From positions 123,485-187,484 of the forward strand of contig JAFVUY010000017.1 in assembly GCA_017502465.1 (NCBI GenBank): 64,000 nucleotides of DNA, written 5' to 3'. The position numbers and the translations under genes were made by a program. The notes under the pieces are model-generated. The model was not told the origin of the DNA and ran no database searches. It saw only the letters and a program-made list of their open reading frames with translations. How positions within the stretch are numbered: position 1 is the stretch's first letter; each line of letters opens with the position of its first letter. Source of the DNA: Bacilli bacterium (GTDB lineage Bacteria; Bacillota_I; Bacilli_A; RFN20; CAG-826). Shown here one piece after another: positions 1 through 9,345 of this stretch.

Positions 1-227
1 AATTAAATATCGTCGAAAAAGCAGTTCAAAGATATGATTTAGCAGTAGTTAGACAAAACCGCAGTGCTTTCATTTCTGGTAGAACAGTCTTAAGCAATCC
101 TAACGCTCTATCTTTATACACAGAAGGTAATATGAACTTGATTATTAATATCATTGTTTGTATCTCATTAGTTGCAGCCTTCGGTGCATGCGTCTTCTTT
201 AATAGAAAAAGAAGAAATCAACAATAG
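1..227 (+). CDS. C-terminus of a secreted, membrane-anchored protein (5' end outside window)
   Basis: An open frame enters from the left edge and stops at TAG 225-227, giving about 74 residues. It starts with a helical stretch containing AVQRYDLAVV, continues through a Ser/Asn-rich segment, and ends in one hydrophobic helix (INIIVCISLVAAFGACVFF) followed by a short basic tail NRKRRNQQ. The same layout (AMWRYDLAV, linker, one helix, RRRKRG) ends the protein at 3963-6623, so both probably share a C-terminal domain and membrane anchor. No LPXTG sorting signal is visible. By analogy the missing part is probably a surface glycan enzyme or binding protein; that is inference. Confidence 0.8.
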   Translation, partial: LNIVEKAVQRYDLAVVRQNRSAFISGRTVLSNPNALSLYTEGNMNLIINIIVCISLVAAFGACVFFNRKRRNQQ

Positions 228-242
228 TTAAAGCTTTTTAAT

Positions 243-268
243 AAGGGCCGTTTTTATTAACGGCCCTT
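243..268 (+). terminator. Hairpin after the left-edge gene
   Basis: A 10-bp perfect stem (AAGGGCCGTT / AACGGCCCTT) with a 6-base loop lies between the left-edge gene and the next start. No T-run follows it (cacaaaaacgg), so it may be a weak terminator or an mRNA-stabilising stem between cotranscribed genes. Confidence 0.5.
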
Positions 269-290
269 CACAAAAACGGAGGTTCTTTTT

Positions 291-2840
291 ATGAAAAAGA
301 TATTACCTACAATTGGACTTGGTCTAGCATGTTTAGGCTTAGTTTTATCTCAAACCCCAGCTCAATTTACAAGGGTTGACGCTGCTATGCCTCAATTAGG
401 AGAACTCAATAATGGTGCGAGAGTCACATTTGGTTCTTCTACCGAAGATTCTATTGATTATATAACTGTTAATTGGCAAGACACCGTTAACAACGGTATC
501 GATATGTATGTTCGCATTCGTAATTATTCAAGTGTCGATGCAAACATGTATTTGCTTTTAGAAGGTACAAGCGGTCATACAGCAGTAATGAAGGCGGGCG
601 GTTCTTATCAATTGCACGATGTAAAGGGTGAAACTTTTACAAGCTATAAAGCAAGTGAGGAACAATATTTCACCTTACCTGCTAAATTTGATGGTTATTT
701 CTGGATTAACGCATTAAGTGTTGCTAGTTTAGATAGTTGGTCTCTTACCAGTGATATTAAAAATATATCTAGTATTAGTTTTGGCATTAATACCAAACTC
801 CAAGGCGGAGTGAAGCTTGGTATTGGTGACATTATCACTAAAACAGCGATGAATCTTGATGTTTCATCTTTAACAAACGATGATTTCTTAAAAACATTCG
901 TCGCAAAAGATTCTAGTGAAAAAGTAACAATTGAACGATTACCAGACACAGATTTCGACACAAATCACGATATTTTAGGTGGCGCTTTAGTCACAGTCAC
1001 TTATCAAAGCGAAGATAAAATGTGTACATTCTTGGTCCTTCCTAAAGAAAAAGATTTAAGTGGAAGTGGTATTTATTTCAGAATTAAAAACGCTTGGGAA
1101 TATGGCTTTTATATTCAATTCCACGTTTTAGACGCAAACGGCCATCGTATGGCGGTAAAACCTAGCTCACCATATTACGAATATGATTTAACTGGTAAAA
1201 CCAAAACTGAAGTTTTAACTAGAGATTTTGGTTCTTTCTTCTATATTAAGGGAAGTTATGATGCCTTTATTTATATTCCATATGAAACATTAATTGATGA
1301 TTCAACTTGGGCGACAAATGTTGACTATCCAACAATGGATTATACAAATGTTTATGCATTAATCTTTGGTATTTCAGCGTTCCACGATAGAGATACAAAA
1401 ACGATTTTTGGTGATATCTTTACCGATTCTGTAACCGTCTTTGATGGAAGCGAAGTAACATTAGAAGAAACAAGTTCTTTCTTCTTACCAGACCAATATG
1501 GTTTTGGAGAATTCATTAATATCTCTAGAGTTAATGGTTATAAGAATGAAAAAACTTATGAATACACTTCAATCAATAATTTTGATGAGACACATATTGA
1601 AGGTGGAGCAAACTTTAGCTTAAGCAAAACACCTAATGACATAGATGTTTCATTTACAATTAATAAAAAATTAGATTTTACAGATATGAATGCAATTGCA
1701 ATTCATATTAATAACTACACATACGATTATCCAATCGCATTTAAAATTAAAGATGAAAATGGAAAAGAAGGTGCGATTATTGGACCTGCCTTAGGAAATG
1801 TTTACTATCTTGACACAGCTGGAAACAGATTTGTTAATGGTTGGGGTGGTAATACAAGATACGCTAAAATCCCTGTTAATTTTGAAGGATTAATGATTAT
1901 TCCATTCACATTATTAAGTGGAAGCGTAACCTTTAATAAAGCAAAAGTTGTATCTATTGAAATTGCAGTTAATGGTTTCTATGATTACGACTTTAATACC
2001 GCTTTTGGTGAAATCGGTGGTATTGACGATAATTATAATTACGTTTCATTATTCTCCCCTCTTGAATTAGAAGATTCTGAATGGGAAGAAATTTACACAT
2101 TATCTTTAAATGCAGAATATGGTGAATTAACTAGAGTTGAAAGTCCAAAATACTGCCCATGGATTGGGGATGTTAAAATTCTTAATAGCTGTATCTATGA
2201 GACAGATGAAGAAATGTATAAAGAAACACTTACAGATGACGCGGATAATCCTCTTACATACGAAAGAAATGAAGAAGGCGTCGTCATCACTCCAAGTGAC
2301 TACGAAGTAGGTCACGCGAATGGACCTTATTCTTGTTTAGTTTTTGTTAACAACGCTAACTTCGCCGATAGACTTGTTATGACTGATTCAAACGGACAAG
2401 AAGCAAAAGGTGTCACAATTTATGTTAAAAACTTATCCAGTAGAGAAATCGGTATTTCCATTGGTTTTGATCAATTGTTATCTTCTGGAGCAGTCCAAAG
2501 ATGGACATTAATTGGTTATCCATCAATGTATTATGCATATGACGTTAATGAAGACGCTCATTATTCATATTATTTCAAACGCGACCAATTCCAAATTCCG
2601 GTAGGATTTGAAGGATATATTCGTCTTCCATTTGAATCTTATGGGGTCCCTGATTGGTGTAAAACTAATGAAGAATTAAACGTTCACCAATTCACAGGAA
2701 ACTTCTATGTCACTCAAGATAATAGATCTTTCGCTGGATTATCATATTTAATCAAAAACCTTGGTTTCTATTTTAACGAAACAAGCACAGGTAGTTTATT
2801 CTCTAATGAGAATACAATTAAGAGCAACATGGGTTTATAG
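291..2840 (+). CDS. Secreted multi-module protein, presumed carbohydrate-binding
   Basis: 849 residues. An N-terminal signal peptide (MKK, hydrophobic core to about residue 24, then TPAQFTRVDAA with a likely signal-peptidase I site) predicts export. The rest appears to be four related beta-rich modules of about 150-240 residues, roughly residues 38-195, 210-395, 425-590 and 605-849. Each carries a line like IYFRIKN or MYVRIRN and later a hallmark like FDGYFWI, YDAFIYIPY, FEGLMIIPF or FEGYIRLPF. The same modules occur in 3963-6623. There is no obvious catalytic domain and no C-terminal anchor. Start supported by GGAGG at 278-282. No established family was recognised; a jelly-roll glycan-binding role is inferred from the propeller-enzyme neighbours. 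Confidence 0.75.
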   Translation: MKKILPTIGLGLACLGLVLSQTPAQFTRVDAAMPQLGELNNGARVTFGSSTEDSIDYITVNWQDTVNNGIDMYVRIRNYSSVDANMYLLLEGTSGHTAVMKAGGSYQLHDVKGETFTSYKASEEQYFTLPAKFDGYFWINALSVASLDSWSLTSDIKNISSISFGINTKLQGGVKLGIGDIITKTAMNLDVSSLTNDDFLKTFVAKDSSEKVTIERLPDTDFDTNHDILGGALVTVTYQSEDKMCTFLVLPKEKDLSGSGIYFRIKNAWEYGFYIQFHVLDANGHRMAVKPSSPYYEYDLTGKTKTEVLTRDFGSFFYIKGSYDAFIYIPYETLIDDSTWATNVDYPTMDYTNVYALIFGISAFHDRDTKTIFGDIFTDSVTVFDGSEVTLEETSSFFLPDQYGFGEFINISRVNGYKNEKTYEYTSINNFDETHIEGGANFSLSKTPNDIDVSFTINKKLDFTDMNAIAIHINNYTYDYPIAFKIKDENGKEGAIIGPALGNVYYLDTAGNRFVNGWGGNTRYAKIPVNFEGLMIIPFTLLSGSVTFNKAKVVSIEIAVNGFYDYDFNTAFGEIGGIDDNYNYVSLFSPLELEDSEWEEIYTLSLNAEYGELTRVESPKYCPWIGDVKILNSCIYETDEEMYKETLTDDADNPLTYERNEEGVVITPSDYEVGHANGPYSCLVFVNNANFADRLVMTDSNGQEAKGVTIYVKNLSSREIGISIGFDQLLSSGAVQRWTLIGYPSMYYAYDVNEDAHYSYYFKRDQFQIPVGFEGYIRLPFESYGVPDWCKTNEELNVHQFTGNFYVTQDNRSFAGLSYLIKNLGFYFNETSTGSLFSNENTIKSNMGL

Positions 2841-2852
2841 GAGGTAATAAAA

Positions 2853-3959
2853 ATGAAAAAATCTAATAAAATTTTAAGTTTATTACTTTTAGTAGGAGCA
2901 TTCTCTCTTACTAGTTGCGGTGGTCCAACTTATAAAACAGGTTCAGGTATTAATATGGCCTGGGCAGAAGAAGTTGGTTATTTCGCTAGAGCCTCTACAG
3001 TTATTGAAGAAGGCAACACCCGTTATGTTATTTATGAAACAAATAAGAAAAAGAACGAAAACGTTACAAGTTTCGCTCTTAGAAAAGCAAATAAACAAGA
3101 AGACGGACAATGGCTCTATGAAAAAAATAGAACTGTTATTTTAGAAGCTTCTAGTGACTCTTGGGATAAATATATTTTCTCCCCATCGGTTATTAAAGGC
3201 GAATTTAAAAAAGGCGAAACTACCTATAACTACCTTTTAGCCTATGGAGGTAGAAAACAAGAAAAAGACATTGCTAACCAAGTTGGTATCGCCTATGCGG
3301 AAACATTAGAAGGACCATGGGTCAAACACGATAAACCTGTTATCGCTTACGATGCAAGCGAATATGGTGATGAATATGGAGCAGGCGCGCCTTCTCTTCT
3401 TTCTTATAACAAAAAAGGACAAGTTAGATTATTCCATTCTTACGCGGAAACAAACCTTGCTAACGAAAGAGTTATCGACTGCGATTTCTCTGATTTAAAT
3501 AACATTATCTTAGATAAAGGTTATAGACACATCACAGTTAATGGCTTACGTGATAACGCGGATAATGTCATCTTGGCGAATGGTGATTTCGCCTTAGATG
3601 AAAACGGAACTTTATATCTTGTTCGTGATGTTTATCCATTAAGTGGAAACCTTCCAGGAAATGCGACAAGTTTACAAGTCGCAAAAGCAAACGTCGCCAT
3701 TTTAAACAATTTCGTTTCCTATTCATGGGAAATTGTAGAAACATTTACAACTTCTATGACTGTAGATTACGAAGATGAAGAATCAATGGGTTGGGATGAA
3801 ATCTATTCCGGTTCATTTGTTAGAGATCTTTATGGATATATCTCAACATTAGATGGTGAAATTGAATATTATTATTCCACCGCCGATGAACCAGAAGAAC
3901 TCGAAGACGAAACATATAAATTCTCCGCTAACATCGCTTATAGAAAGTTGAGCGTATAG
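2853..3959 (+). CDS. Lipoprotein with degenerate GH43-like beta-propeller
   Basis: 368 residues. A lipoprotein signal ends in the lipobox SLTSC (Cys22), so the protein should be tethered outside the membrane. The body is homologous to the propeller domains at 3963-6623, 6625-7755 and 9342-10541, sharing xPSVxKGxF, TYNYLLAY, and GPWVK. Positions invariant in the three relatives have changed here: CDPSVVKG has become FSPSVIKG, so the Asp is Ser and the Cys is Phe. The NYCP and YCTN motifs are lost, and the late RNHNxGxVTDxY motif is reduced to FVRDLYGYI. It may therefore be a non-catalytic glycan-binding or scaffold paralogue. Good Shine-Dalgarno (AGGAGG) 12 bases after the previous stop; same operon. 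Confidence 0.7.
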   Translation: MKKSNKILSLLLLVGAFSLTSCGGPTYKTGSGINMAWAEEVGYFARASTVIEEGNTRYVIYETNKKKNENVTSFALRKANKQEDGQWLYEKNRTVILEASSDSWDKYIFSPSVIKGEFKKGETTYNYLLAYGGRKQEKDIANQVGIAYAETLEGPWVKHDKPVIAYDASEYGDEYGAGAPSLLSYNKKGQVRLFHSYAETNLANERVIDCDFSDLNNIILDKGYRHITVNGLRDNADNVILANGDFALDENGTLYLVRDVYPLSGNLPGNATSLQVAKANVAILNNFVSYSWEIVETFTTSMTVDYEDEESMGWDEIYSGSFVRDLYGYISTLDGEIEYYYSTADEPEELEDETYKFSANIAYRKLSV

Positions 3960-3962
3960 AAA

Positions 3963-6623
3963 ATGAAAAAGGTTTTTAAAATACTTCCAATTTTTCTTGC
4001 CTCCATTGCTTCAATTAGCTTTGCTAGTGTAGTCAAAGAAAACAATACTCAAGAAGTTTTAGCGGACACTACAAGTGCCTATAAACTTTTTGATGATGAA
4101 AACAAAATTTATAACTATTGTCCAACTATTTTCGAAGAAAATGGCGTTAGACATATTTATTACTGTACAAATAAAGATGTGGGTCTTGTTTATGACCATA
4201 TTGGATATAGACAAGGCACATATAATTCCTCAACTGGTAGATGGGAATATGGAAGCAAACAATATGCTTTGTCTCCAGCGGGCACAAATACGACTGAATG
4301 GGATAGCGAACACGTTTGCGACCCATCTGTTGTTAAAGGTGTTTTTGAATATAACAGCACTACCTACAATTACCTAATGGCGTATCTTGGTTCGACAAGA
4401 ACTGATAACATGGGTAACGAATCGGGTTTTGCGGTTAGTAATTCACCAGCAGGACCATGGGTTAAATGCGCCGCTATTAACCCAACTCTTCCTTTTAATG
4501 AAGCGACAGATGCTTGGGGAAGCGGACAAGCTTCTATGATTAACCTCGATGGCAATGGAAGAATTTTATATTTCTACTCCTATGGAGGTATTTCTAGAAC
4601 ATATCAAAAAGTTATTGAATACGATTTATCAGATTTAAATAACATTAAGGTTGTTAGAACCGCTGATTTGACCATGCAAGGTCAATTAAGTTCAGACTAT
4701 GCGAATAACGATTGTGACTTTGTTTTAGATACAAAAAACAAGAAATTATTCATGCTTAAATCAAAATATCCATATAATTCTGATGGTCTTCAACCAGATT
4801 TTATATGTGAATCATTAATTCTTTATATGATGGATCTTTCTGGCACAAGCGATATTGCAGAAGGCATTTTTAATCCAAGTTCACGTAATGTTTGGAGTCA
4901 TGTAACAGATATTAATTCCACTTTAAGCGGATTCCCACGTAACCATAACGGGGGTATTGTTACCGACCCATACGGAATGATTCTTACAGATGCATATATT
5001 GATGTTGACTACGCGGTATGCGTGACAAGTAATGATTTCTGGACAAGATTAACTTCTTATAGAATTTATGAATCTAGAATTGCTTTAAGTCATGGCAAAT
5101 TCACCACAAACAAATTAAATAAAGGGGCAAGAATTTCTTATAAAAGCACAACTACCCCAAGTATTTCTACTTTTAGATTGTGGGTTGGAACATCATTAGA
5201 CACATCTTCAGGATGCATCTACATGCGTATGAGAAACTATACACATGTTGAAACACCTATTGCTTTAGAATTTGAAGACAGCACCGGTTACAAAGTAAAA
5301 CCAACGCCATCTGCACCATTTTATACATATGGAGTTGATGGAAATAACGAAGTAGCAAGACAATTTAGAAGTTTTGGAAGTTATTTAATGCTTCCTGGTA
5401 ATTTTGATGGATATATTTATATTCCATTTTCATCTTTAACTACTGATGAGTCTGGAACTAGAAGTTTAGATTCTTTGAAATATATTTATTTCTCAATCGA
5501 TACTTATTACGATTCTTACGCAAATTATGCGATTGGAGATATTTTTGATTCAAATACATATTTAGATGTCTCTTCTATCAGTGGCGGGTCATTCTCTTCA
5601 AGATTTTTAAGACAAACTAATAGTAGCAATATTACTATTACAAGACTTCCTGCGACTGATTTTAATCCTAATGGTCACGATTTATTAGGCGGCATTCGTA
5701 TGACTATGAATCCTCATACATCCGATGTCAGCGCCCAATGGATTTTAAGATCTGCAAACCAAAATCTTTCTGGCGAAGGACTTTATTTAAGATTAAAAAA
5801 TAATCATTTTAATCCATATTATGTAGTCTTTTACATCCTTGCCACTAATAACCATCGTATGCAACTTGGTTTAAACCAACCAATTTATTATTACGACACA
5901 TCTGCCAATTTAGTGGCTACCACACCATCAAGAGAATTTGGAACATATTTCTATGTCCCTGGTAGTTTTGATGGATTTATGTTTATCCCATATACTTCAT
6001 TAATTGATGAACCATATTGGGGTGGTAATAGTGGTACTTCTATGAAATATGAAAGTGTTGCCCATATTTATTTTGGTGCTTCAGCTTTCTATGATCAAAA
6101 TTTAGATATTACTTTCGGTGATGTGTTTACATCATCCACATATTTATACGATGGTTCTCTATCAAAATATAACGAATTAAACGTCCACACCGAAAAAGTT
6201 TATAACGGACAATATGTCAATTTACAATTTGTTGATGGATATATTACAGAAGCAGAAGTCTATGCGACTGACTTCTTAAACGCTACATATCCATGCGACA
6301 CAAACGCATCAATCAATTGGAGTAACATGAAGAGCAAATACGCCTCTTTATCCGCATCAGCAAAAGAACAACTACTTAACGCTAACTATGTAGGTAAAAC
6401 ATATGCAAGCTGTACGGTTATTGAACAAGCTATGTGGCGTTATGACTTAGCAGTAACAAATCAAGGCTTAGAAAACTTTATTAATAGAGTTTCTGCCTCA
6501 AGATTACCTTTAACGCCTTTAATTGAAAATATTAATAATTTCTATCCAATAATGATATTGGTTATCACTTCACTTGTTGGTGTAATTTCAATAACATTTA
6601 TTAGAAGAAGAAAGAGAGGATAA
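3963..6623 (+). CDS. Membrane-anchored GH43/GH32-clan-like enzyme with two binding modules
   Basis: 886 residues. Signal peptide (about residues 1-35), then a five-bladed propeller-like domain (about 40-370). This contains NYCP at 51-54, YYCTN at 66-70, CDPSVVKG at 119-126, TYNYLMAYLGS, GPWVKC, WGSGQASM and RNHNGGIVTDPYG. Two modules of the type found in 291-2840 follow (about 385-545 and 560-745). Then comes a helical domain (WSNMKSKYASLSASAKEQL, AMWRYDLAV) and a final transmembrane helix with RRRKRG. The propeller resembles the GH43/GH32/GH68 superfamily, which cleaves furanosides and related sugars, but the exact family and substrate cannot be assigned by eye. It starts 3 bases after the previous stop with little ribosome-binding site, suggesting translational coupling. 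Confidence 0.7.
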   Translation: MKKVFKILPIFLASIASISFASVVKENNTQEVLADTTSAYKLFDDENKIYNYCPTIFEENGVRHIYYCTNKDVGLVYDHIGYRQGTYNSSTGRWEYGSKQYALSPAGTNTTEWDSEHVCDPSVVKGVFEYNSTTYNYLMAYLGSTRTDNMGNESGFAVSNSPAGPWVKCAAINPTLPFNEATDAWGSGQASMINLDGNGRILYFYSYGGISRTYQKVIEYDLSDLNNIKVVRTADLTMQGQLSSDYANNDCDFVLDTKNKKLFMLKSKYPYNSDGLQPDFICESLILYMMDLSGTSDIAEGIFNPSSRNVWSHVTDINSTLSGFPRNHNGGIVTDPYGMILTDAYIDVDYAVCVTSNDFWTRLTSYRIYESRIALSHGKFTTNKLNKGARISYKSTTTPSISTFRLWVGTSLDTSSGCIYMRMRNYTHVETPIALEFEDSTGYKVKPTPSAPFYTYGVDGNNEVARQFRSFGSYLMLPGNFDGYIYIPFSSLTTDESGTRSLDSLKYIYFSIDTYYDSYANYAIGDIFDSNTYLDVSSISGGSFSSRFLRQTNSSNITITRLPATDFNPNGHDLLGGIRMTMNPHTSDVSAQWILRSANQNLSGEGLYLRLKNNHFNPYYVVFYILATNNHRMQLGLNQPIYYYDTSANLVATTPSREFGTYFYVPGSFDGFMFIPYTSLIDEPYWGGNSGTSMKYESVAHIYFGASAFYDQNLDITFGDVFTSSTYLYDGSLSKYNELNVHTEKVYNGQYVNLQFVDGYITEAEVYATDFLNATYPCDTNASINWSNMKSKYASLSASAKEQLLNANYVGKTYASCTVIEQAMWRYDLAVTNQGLENFINRVSASRLPLTPLIENINNFYPIMILVITSLVGVISITFIRRRKRG

Positions 6624-6624
6624 G

Positions 6625-7755
6625 ATGAAAAAATCTCGTTTTGTTTTAACGCTTTTAGCGACTTCAACATTATTAACTGCATGTGGAGGTGGAGCAGTTA
6701 AACCATATTACGCTCCATTTGATGAAGTTATGAAATGGTTTGACCATGGAACATTTGGTGAATCATATTTCTATAATTATTGTCCATCAACATTTATTGA
6801 GAACGGAGTTCGTCATGTTTATTACTGCACAAATAGAGACGAAGGAAATGTTACCGACTATGTTGGTTATAGAAGTGCCACCTATAGTGAGAAAAAAGGC
6901 TGGGAATGGAGCGAAATGGAAATTGTTTTGGGTCCAACAGAAGGAACTTGGGACCAAAGACATACATGCGACCCATCTGTTGTCAAAGGTGAATTCTCAT
7001 ATAAAGGCGAAACATATACTTACTTAATGGCCTTCCTTGGCTCAATTCAAAGCGACAATATGGGTAACGAAACCGGTTTAGCGGTAGCGAAATCTCCAAA
7101 TGGTCCTTGGATTAAATGTCACGATATTAATCCAATTATTCCTTACGATAGAGAGAACGCTCTTTGGGGAACAGGACAAGCCAGTATGGTTAATATCGAT
7201 GGCAAGGGAAACATTTTAATGTTTTATTCTGTTGGTAATGTTGATGGAACATATGAAGAAGTTAGAGAATACGATTTCTCTAATTTAGATAATCCTGTTT
7301 TAATTCAAGAAGGTAAAGTCCCTACAAATGGTTTACAAAGTGGAGACACTTTAATTTGTGATGCGGACATTTGCTTAGATGTTGAAAATAAAAAATTAAT
7401 TATGGTTAAGGGAAAACTTCCATATTCTCCAGATGGAAATAGCCCAAACTTTATTGCATCGACTTTAGTGGTTTATTATTTAGACTTAAGCGCATCCGAG
7501 AAAATGACCGATGAGTTATTTAAAGGAAATAATGCGAAAAACTGGAGATTAGTAGGAGAAATTGGTTACGATCAAACAGGATTTATGAGAAATCATAATG
7601 CCGGTTTAGTTACTGACCCATATGGAAAACTCCTACCAAACACAGACTTTATCGAAGTCGCTCTTACAAGAAGTGATTTAGCTAATAGCATTTGGTTATG
7701 GTTGTCAACCTATAGAATCTATAGCTATTCATTAAAATTACCTTATTTAGAATAA
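6625..7755 (+). CDS. Lipoprotein glycosidase-like beta-propeller (GH43-like)
   Basis: 376 residues. Lipobox LLTAC with acylated Cys20. Almost the whole mature protein is one propeller domain with the complete motif set of this local family: FYNYCPS, HVYYCTN, GYRSAT, TWDQRHTCDPSVVKGEF, TYLMAFLGS, NETGLAV, GPWIKC, WGTGQASM, RNHNAGLVTDPYG. Compared with 3963-6623 it lacks the binding modules and transmembrane anchor and relies on lipidation instead. It begins one base after the upstream stop, behind GAGAGGATAAG. Likely an extracellular glycosidase acting on the same glycan as its neighbours; substrate unknown. Conserved Cys residues could form disulphides or a metal site, which is inference. Confidence 0.7.
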   Translation: MKKSRFVLTLLATSTLLTACGGGAVKPYYAPFDEVMKWFDHGTFGESYFYNYCPSTFIENGVRHVYYCTNRDEGNVTDYVGYRSATYSEKKGWEWSEMEIVLGPTEGTWDQRHTCDPSVVKGEFSYKGETYTYLMAFLGSIQSDNMGNETGLAVAKSPNGPWIKCHDINPIIPYDRENALWGTGQASMVNIDGKGNILMFYSVGNVDGTYEEVREYDFSNLDNPVLIQEGKVPTNGLQSGDTLICDADICLDVENKKLIMVKGKLPYSPDGNSPNFIASTLVVYYLDLSASEKMTDELFKGNNAKNWRLVGEIGYDQTGFMRNHNAGLVTDPYGKLLPNTDFIEVALTRSDLANSIWLWLSTYRIYSYSLKLPYLE

Positions 7756-7760
7756 TTATT

Positions 7761-8468
7761 ATGTCGTCAAACTTTGAAAGAAAAACAACATCAAAATGGT
7801 ATTGGTCACTTAAAATCATTGTTGATTTAGTGATTGTAAATTTTATATTCACATTAGTGTCTATTTTAAGCCTGCTGGTGTTATTTTTCCCTGGTTTGGT
7901 GGCGCTTACTACTACAATTAATAAAATGCTCTCAGATGAGGAATATAACCCATTTACGACCTTCTTTGAAGAAATTAAACATCAATGGTCGTTCATGTGG
8001 AGACTTGAAGTATTAGGTATGTCTTTCCTACTTTTAGTAGGAGGAGTAGCATATGGTTATTATGCTTATATATACAATATCGGTTATGACTGGATGATCT
8101 GGATTGCAATTATTGTTGCTTCTGTCTTTGTTTTGGTGTCGATTATTATCTTTTTACATTTATTGATTTTTAATGAATATTTTAAAGATGACACATTTAA
8201 AATGATGATTAAAAAAGCTAGTTTAATCGCAAGAAGGAAATTATGGATAACCTTGTTATTTGTCGCCTTTTTAATTGCGATAGGCATAACATCATTTTTA
8301 CTTCCTTATATTATTCCTTTTATTTCTTTCTCTTTATTAATCTTAGTTAATCTTGCGATTAGTAGAAAAACATATTCTCAATTAGCGTTAGAGGAAGAGG
8401 AAAGAGCGTTATTACCAGAAAATTTATTCTTACCAGAAATTAAAAAAGAAGGAGAGAACAATGACTAA
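7761..8468 (+). CDS. YesL/DUF624-type membrane protein
   Basis: 235 residues, about five hydrophobic segments. The N-terminal half (KWYWSLKIIVDLVIVNFIFT, then FPGLVALTTTINKML and YNPFTTFFEEIKHQW) matches the DUF624/YesL pattern found next to carbohydrate ABC transporters and polysaccharide-lyase genes in Firmicutes. The biochemical role of this family is not settled; a function in sugar uptake or its regulation is usually assumed from context. The gene follows the lipoprotein by five bases and overlaps the next gene by 8 bases, so it is translationally coupled to the sugar kinase. Confidence 0.75.
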   Translation: MSSNFERKTTSKWYWSLKIIVDLVIVNFIFTLVSILSLLVLFFPGLVALTTTINKMLSDEEYNPFTTFFEEIKHQWSFMWRLEVLGMSFLLLVGGVAYGYYAYIYNIGYDWMIWIAIIVASVFVLVSIIIFLHLLIFNEYFKDDTFKMMIKKASLIARRKLWITLLFVAFLIAIGITSFLLPYIIPFISFSLLILVNLAISRKTYSQLALEEEERALLPENLFLPEIKKEGENND

Positions 8469-9345
8469 ATCAATTGCGGTTATTGGAAGTGTTAATGTCG
8501 ACACAACCTTATATGTTAAGAACTTTGTTAAACCAGGTGAAACTATTCATTCGCTTGATAAAAAAGTTGCAATAGGCGGAAAAGGAATGAATCAAGCAAT
8601 TGCTTTAAAAAGAGCGGGAGCAGATGTTACTTTCTTTTGCTCAATCGGAAATGATGTAGAGGCATCTTTTGTTAAAGATTGCTTTAAAGAAAACAATTTG
8701 AAAGTTGTTTTTGATGAAGTGGATTGCCCAACTGGAAGCGCATCAATTTTAGTGGACTCGAATAGCCAAAATGAAATCATTATTTTTGAAGGTGCGAATG
8801 GCAACAAAGAACCTTCTTATAAACAAAACCCAGAATTACTAAAAGGTTTCGATATCATTGTTTTACAAAATGAAATTCCTCAAGAAATTAATGACTGGAT
8901 AATAAATGCATTCCACAAAACTCATACGATTATCTATAATCCTGCACCTAGTAGAAAAGTGGATGTAGATGTCGTTTATAAAGTTAGTTATCTCACTCCA
9001 AACGAGGTTGAAATATGCGACATCACTGGACTAAACGAAAGTCAATCAATTGACTATTTAATTGAAAAAGGCGTGCAAAACCTCATTATTACAGTCGGAA
9101 AAGACGGAGTTAAATATATAAACAAAGAAAACAATATACAAGTTCCAGCCTTTAAAGTTAAGGCTATCGATACAGTCGCAGCAGGTGACACATTCTTAGG
9201 TTATTTTGTAAGTGGAATCGCGAGAGGTTTATCTATTGAAGAATCTCTTCGTTTGGGTAACGCCGGTGCGGGTTTATCAGTTACAAAATACGGGGCTGTT
9301 CCTTCTATCCCTTACTTATGTGAAGTAGAAGAATTTTTAAAATGA
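8461..9345 (+). CDS. rbsK: Ribokinase-like PfkB-family sugar kinase
   Basis: 294 residues, normal length for ribokinase. The N-terminus has IGSVNVD and the sugar-binding GGKGMNQA (39-46). The C-terminal PfkB signature is DTVAAGDTF, with catalytic Asp at 243 and the anion-hole AAGD at 240-243 (usually GAGD, so one Gly is Ala). NPAPSR at 160-165 is characteristic of ribokinases. The product should phosphorylate a pentose or a related sugar with ATP in the cytoplasm. Its place among surface propeller enzymes suggests the glycan they cleave releases ribose or another furanose-type sugar, but PfkB specificity cannot be settled from sequence. It overlaps the neighbour on each side (8 and 4 bases). 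Confidence 0.8.
   Translation: MTKSIAVIGSVNVDTTLYVKNFVKPGETIHSLDKKVAIGGKGMNQAIALKRAGADVTFFCSIGNDVEASFVKDCFKENNLKVVFDEVDCPTGSASILVDSNSQNEIIIFEGANGNKEPSYKQNPELLKGFDIIVLQNEIPQEINDWIINAFHKTHTIIYNPAPSRKVDVDVVYKVSYLTPNEVEICDITGLNESQSIDYLIEKGVQNLIITVGKDGVKYINKENNIQVPAFKVKAIDTVAAGDTFLGYFVSGIARGLSIEESLRLGNAGAGLSVTKYGAVPSIPYLCEVEEFLK

Noticed and set aside
2127..2315. Short minus-strand frames inside the large surface-protein genes
   Set aside because: They lie fully antisense to strongly supported coding sequence and show no ribosome site or domain signal.
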